DNA of 25,271 nucleotides from JAWXCM01 sp034408745 (GCA_034408745.1 JAWXCM010000029.1:1-25271), one strand, 5' to 3'. Counted from the stretch's first letter, positions 14,290-23,460 are shown. A program made the numbers and translations. Notes: generated from the sequence alone by a model not told the origin.

Positions 14290-16956
14290 CTATTGGATTG
14301 TGATGAACCGGCTCAACTCGCCGGTACGGGGGCCGTCGCTCAGGACAATCGGTGCGTTGCCCGGGGGAAGAGTTGCCGGGACTCGCACGGAAATGCTGCG
14401 GTAGGCCGCCGAACCCTGACTGCGCGAAATATTCTCAGCGGGCTGTCCCCCGATGCGCACGGTGGTTTCACCGACCGACCCGTTCGCGGCGATCCGGATA
14501 ATGCTTCCCGGCGCTGCCGGAACGTCGGGCGCGTTCCGCCGGCCGTCCTGGTTCCAGATCACGTAGATACCTGGCGCGGGAGGACGGAGAGGAAGTGTCA
14601 GCGTGTTGGAGTTGCCGATGCGCAGCGTGGCCTCTGTGCCGCTGAGCCGTTCAGGCACCGAGAAACTAATTTGCTCGTTGGTGGAATTAAACTGACTCGC
14701 GGTGTCGCCGGCGTTGATGCGAATCCCTTGTCCAAACAATCCGCGCGTGAAGATGGTGACGATCATGCCGGGATACAGGGACGTCGTCAGGTAGTTTGCG
14801 GCATTCGTGACACCAGCCGGCTTGAGCTGAGCCGACCCTGGGTCTACGAGGAACGTTGCCACAGGAATGTCGTGGTCAGAGATGCGCGCCACTTCCGGGA
14901 AAGGCGTGTTGACGCGCGCGACTTCGTATCGATACAACCGCGCCTTGAGCCCTTCCGTGATCAGGACATGGTCGAGAGTTTGCATCACGCCATCTTGTAT
15001 GTAGCTGTAGTTATCGCTGACCGGGAGCGTGTCAGTGAGATTCGTAACGGGCTCGCCCGCACGGATGGTGTTGATCATCAACGTATCGAACTGGAACATA
15101 TTGAAGTCCCCGAGTACGATGACTTCTTCGCCGAGGTTGGCTCGTGTGGTGATGAGGTCGCGCAGCCCTTCCGCCTGCGCCCGGCGCTTTGCTGCGACTG
15201 TCGCGGTGTCGGCGTTGATGAGCGAACGCAAATGGACGACGATCGCCGTGAAAGGGACACCTCCCACTTCGAGCCTCGCGACGAGTGGGGGACGGTCCCA
15301 CAGACGGTCGTTTGCAGTACCGGTTTCTTTGCCTTCCTGGGTCACGCTGATGATCCGCGTGCGGGTGCTTCGTTTGATGAGCAGGCCCACGTCGATGCCG
15401 CCGATGTCGTTGCCTTCCAACAGGTATGCCTCGTAGTCTCCGGTGGCCTGTGCGAGACGGCGGAGCAGGGGCTCGTTCTCCACTTCTTCGACGGCGATGA
15501 TGTCGGGGGAGTGGAGCGTTTCGCGGAGGACTCGGGAGATGCTGGCGAGTCGTGCTTGTACGGCTGCGGTGGTGACTACGGGGTCGGATGTACCGGGGTC
15601 GTCCTGCTCATCGAAGAGGCGGCGCAGGTTTGCACTGGCGATGGTGAAGGTGCCTGCCGGCGGTACCTGGATCGGCGCCGGTGTCAGGCCTCCCTCGGTG
15701 CGCAGCGGCGTTGGATCCTGCACGATGGTGTAGGTGCGGAACGCGAAGTCGAGTGGGCCGAAGAGGTCGGAGACCACGGTGTTCGCGGTTACGTCGAGGA
15801 CGGTGCCGCCTTGCGCGCGTGAGTCGACCCGAAGAAGTTCCCACGTCTCATCGGGGCTTGGCGAGCGATACGGTGATGCGGCGCCCGGCAGCACTCCGAA
15901 GAAGACTCCGTTGCTGGTGGATGTCGCAGTGGATTCGTTGATGCTGCCGAGCGTGCCGCTTACCGTGCGAAGTTCGGGCACTGAAACGCGCATGCCTTCG
16001 TAGCGTTCCCAGTCGGTGCCTGACGTGAGACGAATGGCTGCGGGAAGCGGCAGGCCCTGGGCCTGTACCTCGATAACCGGGTCCACGAGTTCTGTGAGGG
16101 TTGGGCCGCCGGGGTCGGAGGCCGAACGGAATTCGGTGACTGTGCCGGTGGCCTGGATCTGATGGCCTCTCGCGAGCGTCGCTGCGGGGAGGGTGCTGGT
16201 GAAGATAAAGAGGCCTTCGGAGGTCGCGGCGTTCTGGTCGTCATCTGTGGGCATCGACTGAATCCAGAGTCCGTTACCGCCGAGCGCTGTGATGATGCCT
16301 CGTGTAATTACAAGCTGGCCGGTGAGGGGCGATGTCGCTCCGCTGCCCTGGATCTGAGAGATGGTTGCGTTGCTGATCGGCGTGCTGGCTGTACAGTCTA
16401 CTGCCGGCTCGGTGGCCGAGCTACGCGGAGCCGGTGCACCAATCTGAAAATCATTGGCGTTGTCGTCTGTATCGGTGCAGCCGCTGGCTCTGCGTATGGC
16501 GGCTGTGGTGTTCGACAACACGCGCGTGGGGCCGCTGCCTTCGAACTGGTTGGTTTCGCCGTAACCTACGAGGTCGATGATGGTGGTGTCGCGAAGAAGA
16601 GCGACCTTAGCCGCGGTGCCACTCATCGCAATCGTGCCTGTAGCGTCAGGCGTGGGTAACGCAGTCGCTGCGGCGTTTGCGCCGTCGGCCTGTTTCACCA
16701 GGTAATAGCGGCCGGGCGCGATGCTTCCGGTCAGTGGCGTCACTTGCCACGTGGTGCCGGTCGCGCTGGTGTACTGCACGGACCATCCCGTAATGTTGAC
16801 CGTCGCGCGGCCGCGATTGAACAGTTCGATGAAGTCGCTGCGCAACTGCGCGCCAGCGTTGCCACCTCCGCCGTAGACCTGGCTGATGACGATGTCGGAG
16901 GATCCCTGAGCGGCGAGGAGTCCGGTGAATGTGAATAGAAGCGCTGCGAGTCGCAC
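14290..16956 (-). CDS. Exported lamin-tail / EEP nuclease with Solibacter-type C-terminal domain
   Basis: An 888-residue secreted nuclease starting at GTG 16956 with signal peptide RLAALLFTFTGLLAAQ. Residues about 20-140 form a lamin-tail domain (DIVISQVYGGGGN...DFIELFNRG). An OB-fold-like region follows at about 190-275. Residues about 440-700 are an endonuclease/exonuclease/phosphatase domain: ASANLRRLFD, IAVEEVEN (metal-binding Glu), GDFNMFQFD (616-619), TLDHVLI and SDHD (693-696). Residues about 705-888 begin GVTNAANYLTTSLYPGMIVT, typical of the Solibacter C-terminal domain (TIGR03437, from memory). The order matches extracellular DNases such as ExeM/YhcR. A role in external DNA breakdown or biofilm DNA is inferred. 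The rhodanese gene follows nine bases downstream. Confidence 0.92.
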   Translation of the reverse strand: MRLAALLFTFTGLLAAQGSSDIVISQVYGGGGNAGAQLRSDFIELFNRGRATVNITGWSVQYTSATGTTWQVTPLTGSIAPGRYYLVKQADGANAAATALPTPDATGTIAMSGTAAKVALLRDTTIIDLVGYGETNQFEGSGPTRVLSNTTAAIRRASGCTDTDDNANDFQIGAPAPRSSATEPAVDCTASTPISNATISQIQGSGATSPLTGQLVITRGIITALGGNGLWIQSMPTDDDQNAATSEGLFIFTSTLPAATLARGHQIQATGTVTEFRSASDPGGPTLTELVDPVIEVQAQGLPLPAAIRLTSGTDWERYEGMRVSVPELRTVSGTLGSINESTATSTSNGVFFGVLPGAASPYRSPSPDETWELLRVDSRAQGGTVLDVTANTVVSDLFGPLDFAFRTYTIVQDPTPLRTEGGLTPAPIQVPPAGTFTIASANLRRLFDEQDDPGTSDPVVTTAAVQARLASISRVLRETLHSPDIIAVEEVENEPLLRRLAQATGDYEAYLLEGNDIGGIDVGLLIKRSTRTRIISVTQEGKETGTANDRLWDRPPLVARLEVGGVPFTAIVVHLRSLINADTATVAAKRRAQAEGLRDLITTRANLGEEVIVLGDFNMFQFDTLMINTIRAGEPVTNLTDTLPVSDNYSYIQDGVMQTLDHVLITEGLKARLYRYEVARVNTPFPEVARISDHDIPVATFLVDPGSAQLKPAGVTNAANYLTTSLYPGMIVTIFTRGLFGQGIRINAGDTASQFNSTNEQISFSVPERLSGTEATLRIGNSNTLTLPLRPPAPGIYVIWNQDGRRNAPDVPAAPGSIIRIAANGSVGETTVRIGGQPAENISRSQGSAAYRSISVRVPATLPPGNAPIVLSDGPRTGELSRFITIQ

Positions 16957-16971
16957 TTACGTTATCGTAAG
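16956..16971. promoter_or_regulatory. Perfect palindrome in the 19-bp divergent gap
   Basis: CTTACG (16956-16961) and CGTAAG (16966-16971) flank TTAT. It fills most of the gap between the nuclease start (16956) and the propeller start (16976), leaving no space for two ordinary promoters. It could be an operator, or a hairpin just before the propeller AUG. Confidence 0.45.
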
Positions 16972-16975
16972 TCGA

Positions 16976-18349
16976 ATGAACCTGAAGTTGCTCGCGCTCA
17001 GCCTGGCCCTGTCGATGCAGGCGCAGCAAAGCCCCGATGTGAAGGTGTACGGCAAGCCGAAACCTCTGGCAAAAGGCGCCGTCACAACCGACTGGAAACA
17101 GTTTCTGGGGCCGACAGGCGACGGGCATTCTACAGAAACAAAGCTGCTTCGCAACTGGCCCGCCGAAGGTCCAAAAATAATCTGGGAGATGAGCAAGGGT
17201 ACCGGGTACAGTTCGCCTGCAATCGCGGATGCGTATCTGGTGTATCTCGACCGCGCGGGAGACAAAGAGCGCGTGCGCGCAGTGCATCCGGAGACCGGGG
17301 CAAAGTACTGGGAGTTCACATACCCTACCGCGTTCGAAGATCGCTACGGATACAACAACGGACCTCGCGCGAGTCCCGTAATTGACGGCGAGCGCGTGTA
17401 CACGTATGGCGCGGAGGGCAAGCTGCATTGCCTGGAACTGCGGTCCGGCAAAGTGTTGTGGAAGCGCGATGTGCGGGCTGATTTCAAAGTGCAGCAGGAC
17501 TTCTTCGGCACCGCGTCGACGCCGCTGCCTGAGGGTGACGCGCTGATCCTCAACGTCGGTGCGCCAGGAGGTCCCAGCGTGGTCGCGTTCGACAAAGCGA
17601 CAGGCAAGACGCTGTGGGGCTCGGGCAAGGAGTGGGGACCTTCGTACTCGACGCCTGTGGCCGCGACGGTGCATGGAAAGCGGCGCGTGTTTGTGTTTGC
17701 GGGTGGCGAGAGCCAGCCTCCCACGGGCGGACTCATCGTGCTGGATCCGGCAAACGGCAACATCGACACGACGTATCCATGGCGCAGCCGCAGCTATGAA
17801 TCGGTGAATGCTTCATCGCCTGTGGTGGTCGGCAACCAGGTGTTTGTGTCTGCGAGTTATCGCACGGGTGGGGCGTTGCTGAACCTGCTGCCGAACGGAA
17901 AGCACGAAGTCGCATGGACGTCTGCCGAGATCGGCACACACTTCAACACTGCCGTGCACAAGGACGGATACCTATATGCATTCGACGGGCGAAACGAACC
18001 CGATGCTTCGCTGGTGTGCGTGGAATTGAAAACGGGCAAAGTGATGTGGCGCGTCGAGATGGAATGGGATGAGGCATCAATCGGCCGCAAGATGAGCCCG
18101 TACCGCGGGACGCTGCTCTCGGTTGACGGGCAGTTCCTCGCACTCGGTGAGATGGGGCATTTGCTGTGGCTCGATTTGACACCGAAGGGCTGGAAGGAAG
18201 TGAAGCGTGCGTGGTTGTTTGGAGCGCGCGAAACGTGGTCGGCTCCCGTGTTGAGCCACGGGCTGCTGTATGTGAGTCAGCACTCGCGCGATACGTTGAA
18301 TAAGAAGGATCCCCGGCTGATCTGCTATGACCTGAGAGCCGGCAGTTAA
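16976..18349 (+). CDS. Exported PQQ-like beta-propeller protein
   Basis: A 457-residue secreted protein. The ATG at 16976 is chosen because it begins the signal peptide MNLKLLALSLALSMQAQ; the frame upstream would run into the divergent nuclease gene. The mature N-terminus contains DWKQFLGPTGDGHSTET, a common opening of secreted PQQ-like propellers. Blade pieces include AVHPETGAKYWEF, CLELRSGKVLWKRD, AFDKATGKTLWG and CVELKTGKVMWRVE. There is no haem motif or lipobox. It is the fourth such protein in 9 kb but is separated from the other three by the nuclease-rhodanese pair. The DNA ligase gene follows after five bases. Confidence 0.9.
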   Translation: MNLKLLALSLALSMQAQQSPDVKVYGKPKPLAKGAVTTDWKQFLGPTGDGHSTETKLLRNWPAEGPKIIWEMSKGTGYSSPAIADAYLVYLDRAGDKERVRAVHPETGAKYWEFTYPTAFEDRYGYNNGPRASPVIDGERVYTYGAEGKLHCLELRSGKVLWKRDVRADFKVQQDFFGTASTPLPEGDALILNVGAPGGPSVVAFDKATGKTLWGSGKEWGPSYSTPVAATVHGKRRVFVFAGGESQPPTGGLIVLDPANGNIDTTYPWRSRSYESVNASSPVVVGNQVFVSASYRTGGALLNLLPNGKHEVAWTSAEIGTHFNTAVHKDGYLYAFDGRNEPDASLVCVELKTGKVMWRVEMEWDEASIGRKMSPYRGTLLSVDGQFLALGEMGHLLWLDLTPKGWKEVKRAWLFGARETWSAPVLSHGLLYVSQHSRDTLNKKDPRLICYDLRAGS

Positions 18350-18354
18350 ATATC

Positions 18355-19884
18355 ATGCTGTTGTCACGACTGGTAGAGACCTCGACGCGCATCGGCGCCA
18401 CGTCGAAGCGCAAAGAAAAAATTGAACTGCTGTCCGGGCTGTTGCAACAGGCGGGGCCAGGCGAGTTGGAACCCGCTGTCGCATTTCTGTCCGGCACCAC
18501 GCGGCATGGCCGCATCGGAATCGGGTGGGCGACGCTGGGCGCGAGTCGCGGAGTGCCGGGGGAATCGGCTTCATTATCGATTTCCGATATTGAGTTCGTG
18601 CTGGATGAGTTCGCGACGTTGAAGGGCGCCGGGGCCGAGAAGCGGAAGCGCGAGTTGCTCGGCTCGCTGTACGCGCGTGCGACTGGCGCGGAGCAGCAGT
18701 TTCTGACTGCGCTGCTTGGTGGCGAGCTGCGACAGGGCGCACTCGAAGGCATCATGGCCGAAGGGCTCGCGCGTGCGTTCGATGCGGACGCTGGCAAGGT
18801 ACGGCGCGCTGCAATGCTCACTGGTGATCTGCTGGTAGTCGCGAGGTCGTTGCAGGAACGCGGTGCCGCGGGCCTCGATGATCATGCCATTCGTTTGTTC
18901 CGTCCCGTGCAGCCGATGCTCGCAGAGACCGCGGAGGACGCGTCGAGCGCCATCGCCGAGTTAGGCGAGGCGGCGTTGGAGTACAAGTTCGACGGCGCTC
19001 GCATTCAGGTGCACAAATCGGGCCAGGAAGTGCGCGTGTACTCACGCCGGCTGAACGAAGTCACCCCGGCTGTCCCCGAGGTCGTCGAGTCCGTGAGTGC
19101 GATGCCCGCTCGTGAGCTGATCCTCGATGGTGAGGTGATCGCACTCGGCCCCTCGGGCCGGCCTCATGCTTTCCAAACTACAATGCGTCGATTCGGACGC
19201 AGGCTCGACGTCGACGCGTTGCGTGGGGAGTTGCCGCTCACTCCGGTGTGGTTCGACGTGTTGCGTGCCGACGGCGGCGACGTGATCGATGAATCGCAAG
19301 CTCGGCGCTTTGCGTTGCTGCGCGACATTGTACCTGCTGGCGAACTCGTGCCAAATCTGGTGACCGCCGATCCCGACGAGGCCGAAGCATTCATGCGCGG
19401 CGCACTGCAACGCGGACATGAAGGCATCTTGGCGAAGGCGCTCTCGGCGGGCTACGCAGCAGGTGCGCGTGGGCAGAGCTGGCTGAAAGTGAAGCAGGCC
19501 CGCACCCTCGACCTTGTGATCCTTGCAGCCGAGTGGGGCAACGGCAGGCGTCACGGCTGGCTGAGCAATTTGCATCTGGGTGCTCGCGACGTGGAGAAAG
19601 GCGGATTCGCGATGCTCGGCAAAACGTTCAAGGGACTGACCGATGAGATGCTCGCGTGGCAGACGCAGGAGTTTCTCAAACGCGAGATCAGCCGCGACAA
19701 GTACACCGTCTATGTCGAGCCTGCACTGGTTGCCGAGATTGCGTTCAACGAGATCCAGGTGAGCTCGACGTACGTGAGCGGCCTTGCGCTGCGGTTCGCG
19801 CGAGTGAAGCGGTACAGACCGGACAAGTCGGCGGCGGACAGCGACACGTTCCAAACCGTGCGCGCGCTTGCTGGGGGAGTGTGA
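18355..19884 (+). CDS. ATP-dependent DNA ligase (LigB-like)
   Basis: Seals DNA nicks through an AMP-lysine intermediate. The protein has 509 residues, close to mycobacterial LigB and archaeal-type replicative ligases, with an N-terminal DNA-binding domain, adenylation domain and OB domain. The nucleotidyltransferase motifs are EYKFDGARIQVHK with adenylated Lys211, LILDGEVIAL (motif III region), GHEGILAKAL (motif IV) and QSWLKVKQART (motif V); the OB domain carries the VEIAF-like region and ends LRFARVKRYRPDK. There are no polymerase, phosphoesterase or Ku genes here, so it is not the LigD end-joining system. The stop shares one base with the next start (TGATG). Confidence 0.95.
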   Translation: MLLSRLVETSTRIGATSKRKEKIELLSGLLQQAGPGELEPAVAFLSGTTRHGRIGIGWATLGASRGVPGESASLSISDIEFVLDEFATLKGAGAEKRKRELLGSLYARATGAEQQFLTALLGGELRQGALEGIMAEGLARAFDADAGKVRRAAMLTGDLLVVARSLQERGAAGLDDHAIRLFRPVQPMLAETAEDASSAIAELGEAALEYKFDGARIQVHKSGQEVRVYSRRLNEVTPAVPEVVESVSAMPARELILDGEVIALGPSGRPHAFQTTMRRFGRRLDVDALRGELPLTPVWFDVLRADGGDVIDESQARRFALLRDIVPAGELVPNLVTADPDEAEAFMRGALQRGHEGILAKALSAGYAAGARGQSWLKVKQARTLDLVILAAEWGNGRRHGWLSNLHLGARDVEKGGFAMLGKTFKGLTDEMLAWQTQEFLKREISRDKYTVYVEPALVAEIAFNEIQVSSTYVSGLALRFARVKRYRPDKSAADSDTFQTVRALAGGV

Positions 19885-21242
19885 TGTCGAAACTGAATGC
19901 GGCGCTCGTCAACGCGCGGCCGGAGTTGATTGGAGGACGCGACTTCTGCCTGGAGCTTACGCGTCCGGAACGAGTGCTGCAGTTTGGTGAGGGTGGGTTC
20001 CTGCGCGCGTTTGTCGAGCCGATGATCGACGACTTGAACGCACGCGGTGTGTTCGACGGACGCGTCGTTGTCGTGCAGCCGATCGTGCAGGGCCTCGTAG
20101 ATGTGCTGAACGCACAGGACGGGCTATACACACTGCTGCTGCGCGGTGTGAAGAATGGTGAATTGATCAATGAGCGCTCCGTGGTGTGTTCCATCAGCCG
20201 CGGCATCGATCCGTATGTCGACTTCGATGCGTTTCTCGCATGCGCACGCAATCCGGAATTGCGGTTCATCGTATCGAACACAACCGAAGCGGGCATCGCA
20301 TTTCGAGCCGAAGATCGGTTCGACGACGCACCCCCCGCCTCGTTCCCAGGCAAGCTGACCCGCTTCCTTTATGAGCGATTCCTCGTCTCGCCAAATGGCT
20401 TCGTTTTGTTGCCGTGCGAGTTGATCGACCGCAATGGCGACAACCTGAAGCGCACCGTTCTGCAGACAGCCGCGCAATGGGAATTGCCGTCGGAATTCCT
20501 GCAATGGATCGAACGCGAGAACACGTTCACGAACACCCTGGTGGACCGCATCGTCACCGGCTACCCGAAAGGCGAAGACATCGACCTCGGTTACGAAGAT
20601 GCACTGCTCGACACGGGCGAGCCATTCCAGTTCTGGGTCATCGAAGGCCCCGCGGAACTCGCGAAGGAATTCCCAGTGCCCGCGACATGGACCGACAACC
20701 TCAAGCCGTATCGCGACCGCAAAGTACACATCCTCAACGGCGCGCACACCAGCATGACCATGATGGCGCTGCTCGCGGGCAAGGAGACGGTGGGCGAGTG
20801 CATGCAGGACGCGGACGTTCGCGCATGGGTGGAGGCTGCCATCAATGAGGAAATCATTCCGACGCTGACGCTGCCGGCCGACGAACTGCGGCAGTTCGCC
20901 TCAGCCGTGCTGGAACGCTTCAGCAATCCCTTCATCCGCCATCAGCTAATGAGCATAGCCTTGAACTCCGTGTCGAAGTACAAGGCTCGTGTGTTGCCGA
21001 CCGTGGAGCGGTACATCGATCTGTTCCAGCGTCCACCGGAGAAGCTCTCGTACGCAATGGCGGCGTTGATTGAGGTGTACAGCAGCGGCAAGTTCCCGAT
21101 CAAAGACGACCCCACCATCCTCGCCGCCTTCGCCGGGAAACCGAGCGTGAGTGAAGTGCTCGCGCGTATCGACTGGTGGGGCCGCGACCTGCGTCAACTG
21201 CCAGGCTTTGAAGCGGCCGTCAGTCGATTGTTGCCTCGATAA
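19884..21242 (+). CDS. uxaB: Tagaturonate reductase (altronate oxidoreductase), UxaB-like
   Basis: Predicted to reduce tagaturonate to altronate with NADH in galacturonate breakdown. It belongs to the mannitol/fructuronate long-chain dehydrogenase family. The start at ATG 19884 overlaps the ligase stop by one base and yields 452 residues; an upstream in-frame start would lie deep in the ligase. Motifs: nucleotide-binding VLQFGEGGFLRAF (31-43), SRGIDPY, NTTEAGI, LPCELIDRNGDNLK, then K-V-H-I-L-N-G-A-H, the K-x4-N-x2-H catalytic signature of polyol dehydrogenases. UxaB is favoured over UxuB or MtlD by SRGIDPY and the overall pattern. No other uronate genes are in the window. Confidence 0.88.
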   Translation: MSKLNAALVNARPELIGGRDFCLELTRPERVLQFGEGGFLRAFVEPMIDDLNARGVFDGRVVVVQPIVQGLVDVLNAQDGLYTLLLRGVKNGELINERSVVCSISRGIDPYVDFDAFLACARNPELRFIVSNTTEAGIAFRAEDRFDDAPPASFPGKLTRFLYERFLVSPNGFVLLPCELIDRNGDNLKRTVLQTAAQWELPSEFLQWIERENTFTNTLVDRIVTGYPKGEDIDLGYEDALLDTGEPFQFWVIEGPAELAKEFPVPATWTDNLKPYRDRKVHILNGAHTSMTMMALLAGKETVGECMQDADVRAWVEAAINEEIIPTLTLPADELRQFASAVLERFSNPFIRHQLMSIALNSVSKYKARVLPTVERYIDLFQRPPEKLSYAMAALIEVYSSGKFPIKDDPTILAAFAGKPSVSEVLARIDWWGRDLRQLPGFEAAVSRLLPR

Positions 21243-22287
21243 GTTCGATACGGCGCTTCGGCTTCTCGCCGTCGAGCTCTTCCTTCTCGAACGCATCCAC
21301 CACTTCCAGGCCTTCCACGATGCGCGCGAACAACGAGTACTCGCCGTCCAGGTGCGGCGCATCGCCGAGCAGCAGGAAGAACGACGTGGCCGCCGAATCG
21401 GGATCGTCCGTGCGAGCCATCGAAACCATGCCGCGCGTGTGTTTCAGATCCTTTCGGAACTCGCCCTTCAGCTTATGAACCCATCTGTCCGCGTTGTGCG
21501 TTGGACCTGACGCGCGTCCGTTCGGCATACCGCCCTGCACGACGAATCCCCTGATCACGCGGTGAAAGTCGGTGCCGTTGAGCCATCCCGTCTGCACCAG
21601 CTTCAGAAAGTTCCGCACGTGATTCGGCGCCCAGTCCGGCTCCATCTGCAGCTTCACAGTACCGAGCGTCGTCTTCATGGTGACGGTCTTGCGAAGCTCT
21701 TCCACCGGAGTGTCGAGAAACGGCTCGGTCTTCTTCTTCTCAATCGCGACTTTGAGAATACGCACGGGCTTCGTAGCCACGTTGTTCGCGTCAGCCGGGA
21801 TCTGCGAAATTTTCTCGACGACCTCCATGCCTTCCGTCACGCGTCCAAACGCCGAGAACTTGCCGTCGAGCGCCAGCTGCGGTGAGACGCAGATGAAGAA
21901 CTGCGCACCGTCACTGTTTTCTTTGCCTGGAATCCGAACGGTGGAAACGACACCGCGTTCGTGCCTCATGTCGCTGTACTCGCCCGCCAGCAGATTCAGA
22001 CCACCCGAACCCCACAGCGCGCGAGCCGTCTTCGGATTCTTCAGCAGAGGGTCGCCGCCCTGAGCGATTCCGTTGGCAACGACGCGAAAAAAAGCGCTCC
22101 CGTTGTAATAGCCCTGTCGGGCGAGCTTCAGGAAATGGTCGACATGCTTCGGCGCTTTATCCGGCGCGAACTCAAATCGGAACGTGCCCAGGTCGGTGGT
22201 GATGACGGCTTCCAGATCGGCCGGCTGCTGGCCGGGCAGGACCAGCGCGGCACCGAGAAGAACCGTGAAGAGACGCAGGGATCTCAT
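21220..22287 (-). CDS. Exported tandem-cyclophilin peptidylprolyl isomerase
   Basis: Catalyses cis-trans isomerisation of Xaa-Pro bonds. The protein has 355 residues with signal peptide MRSLRLFTVLLGAALVLPG, so it is probably a periplasmic foldase. Two cyclophilin domains follow each other. Domain 1 (about 26-180) has NGSAFFRVVANGIAQGGDP, GAQFFICVS and LDGKFSAFGRV. Domain 2 (about 198-355) has NGTDFHRVIRGFVVQGG, ATSFFLLLG and LDGEYSLFARI. Both keep the catalytic Arg; domain 1 has FFR where FHR is usual, and domain 2 has TSFF where QFF is usual, so activity may differ between them. The 3' end overlaps uxaB by 23 bp. Confidence 0.93.
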   Translation of the reverse strand: MRSLRLFTVLLGAALVLPGQQPADLEAVITTDLGTFRFEFAPDKAPKHVDHFLKLARQGYYNGSAFFRVVANGIAQGGDPLLKNPKTARALWGSGGLNLLAGEYSDMRHERGVVSTVRIPGKENSDGAQFFICVSPQLALDGKFSAFGRVTEGMEVVEKISQIPADANNVATKPVRILKVAIEKKKTEPFLDTPVEELRKTVTMKTTLGTVKLQMEPDWAPNHVRNFLKLVQTGWLNGTDFHRVIRGFVVQGGMPNGRASGPTHNADRWVHKLKGEFRKDLKHTRGMVSMARTDDPDSAATSFFLLLGDAPHLDGEYSLFARIVEGLEVVDAFEKEELDGEKPKRRIELIEATID

Positions 22288-22337
22288 AACTCACAGTATT
22301 GCGAACGTTGAACTGAGTAGTGTAGTATCTGACCGCT

Positions 22338-23352
22338 ATGAGCAGTAGAAGAAGCTTCGTGTTTGGCGCGGGCGCCGCTGTGGCCTCGCACCTCGCGAGC
22401 GGCCCGGCTATGTCCGCGAATGGGCGGATTCGCGTGGCAGTGCTGGGGGTGCATGGACGGGGACGCGATCACATCAGGGGCATAATGGGTCAGTCCGACG
22501 CCGAGGTTGCAGTGATCTGCGATCCGGATTCGGAGGTAGCCGAAAGCCGGGCAAGTTCCTTCGCGTCGGCCTGCGGCAAGAGGCCCGAAGTGGTTTCAGA
22601 TTTGCGACGCGTCTTTGATCGCAAAGACATTGATGCCGTCACCATCGCCACTCCCAACCACTGGCATGCGCTGGCTGCGATCTGGGCATGTCAGGCGGGC
22701 AAGGAGGTCTACGTGGAGAAGCCTGGCTCACACAGCGTGTGGGAAGGCCGCAAGCTTGTGGAGGCCGCGCACAAGTACAACCGCATTGTGCAGCACGGCG
22801 TGCAGGTTCGAAGCTCAGAGGCACTGCGGGAAGCAGTGGGACTGCTGCGCAAGGCGTGATCGGGAACGTGTACATGGCCCGAGGCCTGGTGTTTCGCTGG
22901 AGACCTTCGATTGGGCACAAGCCCAACGAGCCCACGCCCGCCACGTTGAATTACGATCTGTGGACCGGACCAGCGGAGATGCAACCCTTTTCGCGCCGCA
23001 TCGTTCACTACAACTGGCACTGGAACTGGAACTACGGCAACGGCGATGTCGGCAATCAGGGCATCCATGAGACCGTCATCGGCGAAGCAAAGGGCCGTCG
23101 CGCAAGAAGGGCGGCGATCACTTCGCCAACTGGCTGAAGGCCGTTAGCAGTCGTAAGACATCCGATCAGAACGCGCCCGTTGAGACGGCGCATCTGTCGA
23201 GCGCGCTGGCTCACCTCGGCAACATCTCCTGTCGAGTAGCACGTACGCTCAACTTCGATGCCGTCAAAGAGCATGTGACCGGCGACACCGAAGCTAACGC
23301 GATGCTCCGGCGCAATTACAGAGCGCCGTTCGCTGTACCCGAAGCAGTTTGA
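22338..23352 (+). pseudogene. Broken Gfo/Idh/MocA family oxidoreductase
   Basis: Homology to secreted NAD(P)-dependent sugar oxidoreductases runs through all three frames. Frame 1 (22338-22859) gives a leader (SSRRSFVFGAGAAVA), the Rossmann start RIRVAVLGVHGRGRDH, CDPDSEVAE and the catalytic EKPGS segment, and stops at TGA 22857. Restoring one G near 22853 joins it to frame 2: GVIGNVYMARGLVFRWRPS through HYNWHWNWNYGNGDVGNQG. Near 23070-23100 about 100-150 residues of the expected sequence are missing. The end, GGDHFANWLKAVSSRK to MLRRNYRAPFAVPEAV, is in frame 3, stopping at 23350-23352. A frameshift plus an internal deletion make this a pseudogene. Confidence 0.88.
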
Positions 23353-23460
23353 GGTTCGGCCGCGGGCACCGTGAAATAGAACGTGGACCCGCGGCCCTCT
23401 CCGTCGGAGTGGGCCCAGTAGCGAAAAACCCGGCCAGCATCCCGCATCTCCAGGCGACGA
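23316..23460 (-). pseudogene. Degraded histidine kinase C-terminus
   Basis: The minus strand encodes YWAHSDGEGRGSTFYFTVP followed by an Ala/Thr-rich tail to a stop at 23316. This is the terminal part of a HATPase_c domain, where kinases have RIWA.S..G.GSTF.F.LP. Upstream, HRRLEMRDAGRVFR only loosely resembles the expected RRLVEMHGGRIW, and nothing earlier looks like a kinase. It overlaps the end of the broken oxidoreductase by 37 bp. It is likely a remnant left by a deletion. Confidence 0.5.

Noticed and set aside
14197..15822. 541-codon open frame on the plus strand
   Set aside because: It is antisense to the nuclease and rhodanese genes, whose domains are clear; the product is low-complexity Arg/Asp/Val-rich sequence.
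22857..22859. In-frame TGA in the Gfo/Idh/MocA gene as a second selenocysteine codon
   Set aside because: Homology does not continue in the same frame; it resumes in the next frame (GVIGNVYM), so this is a one-base frameshift.
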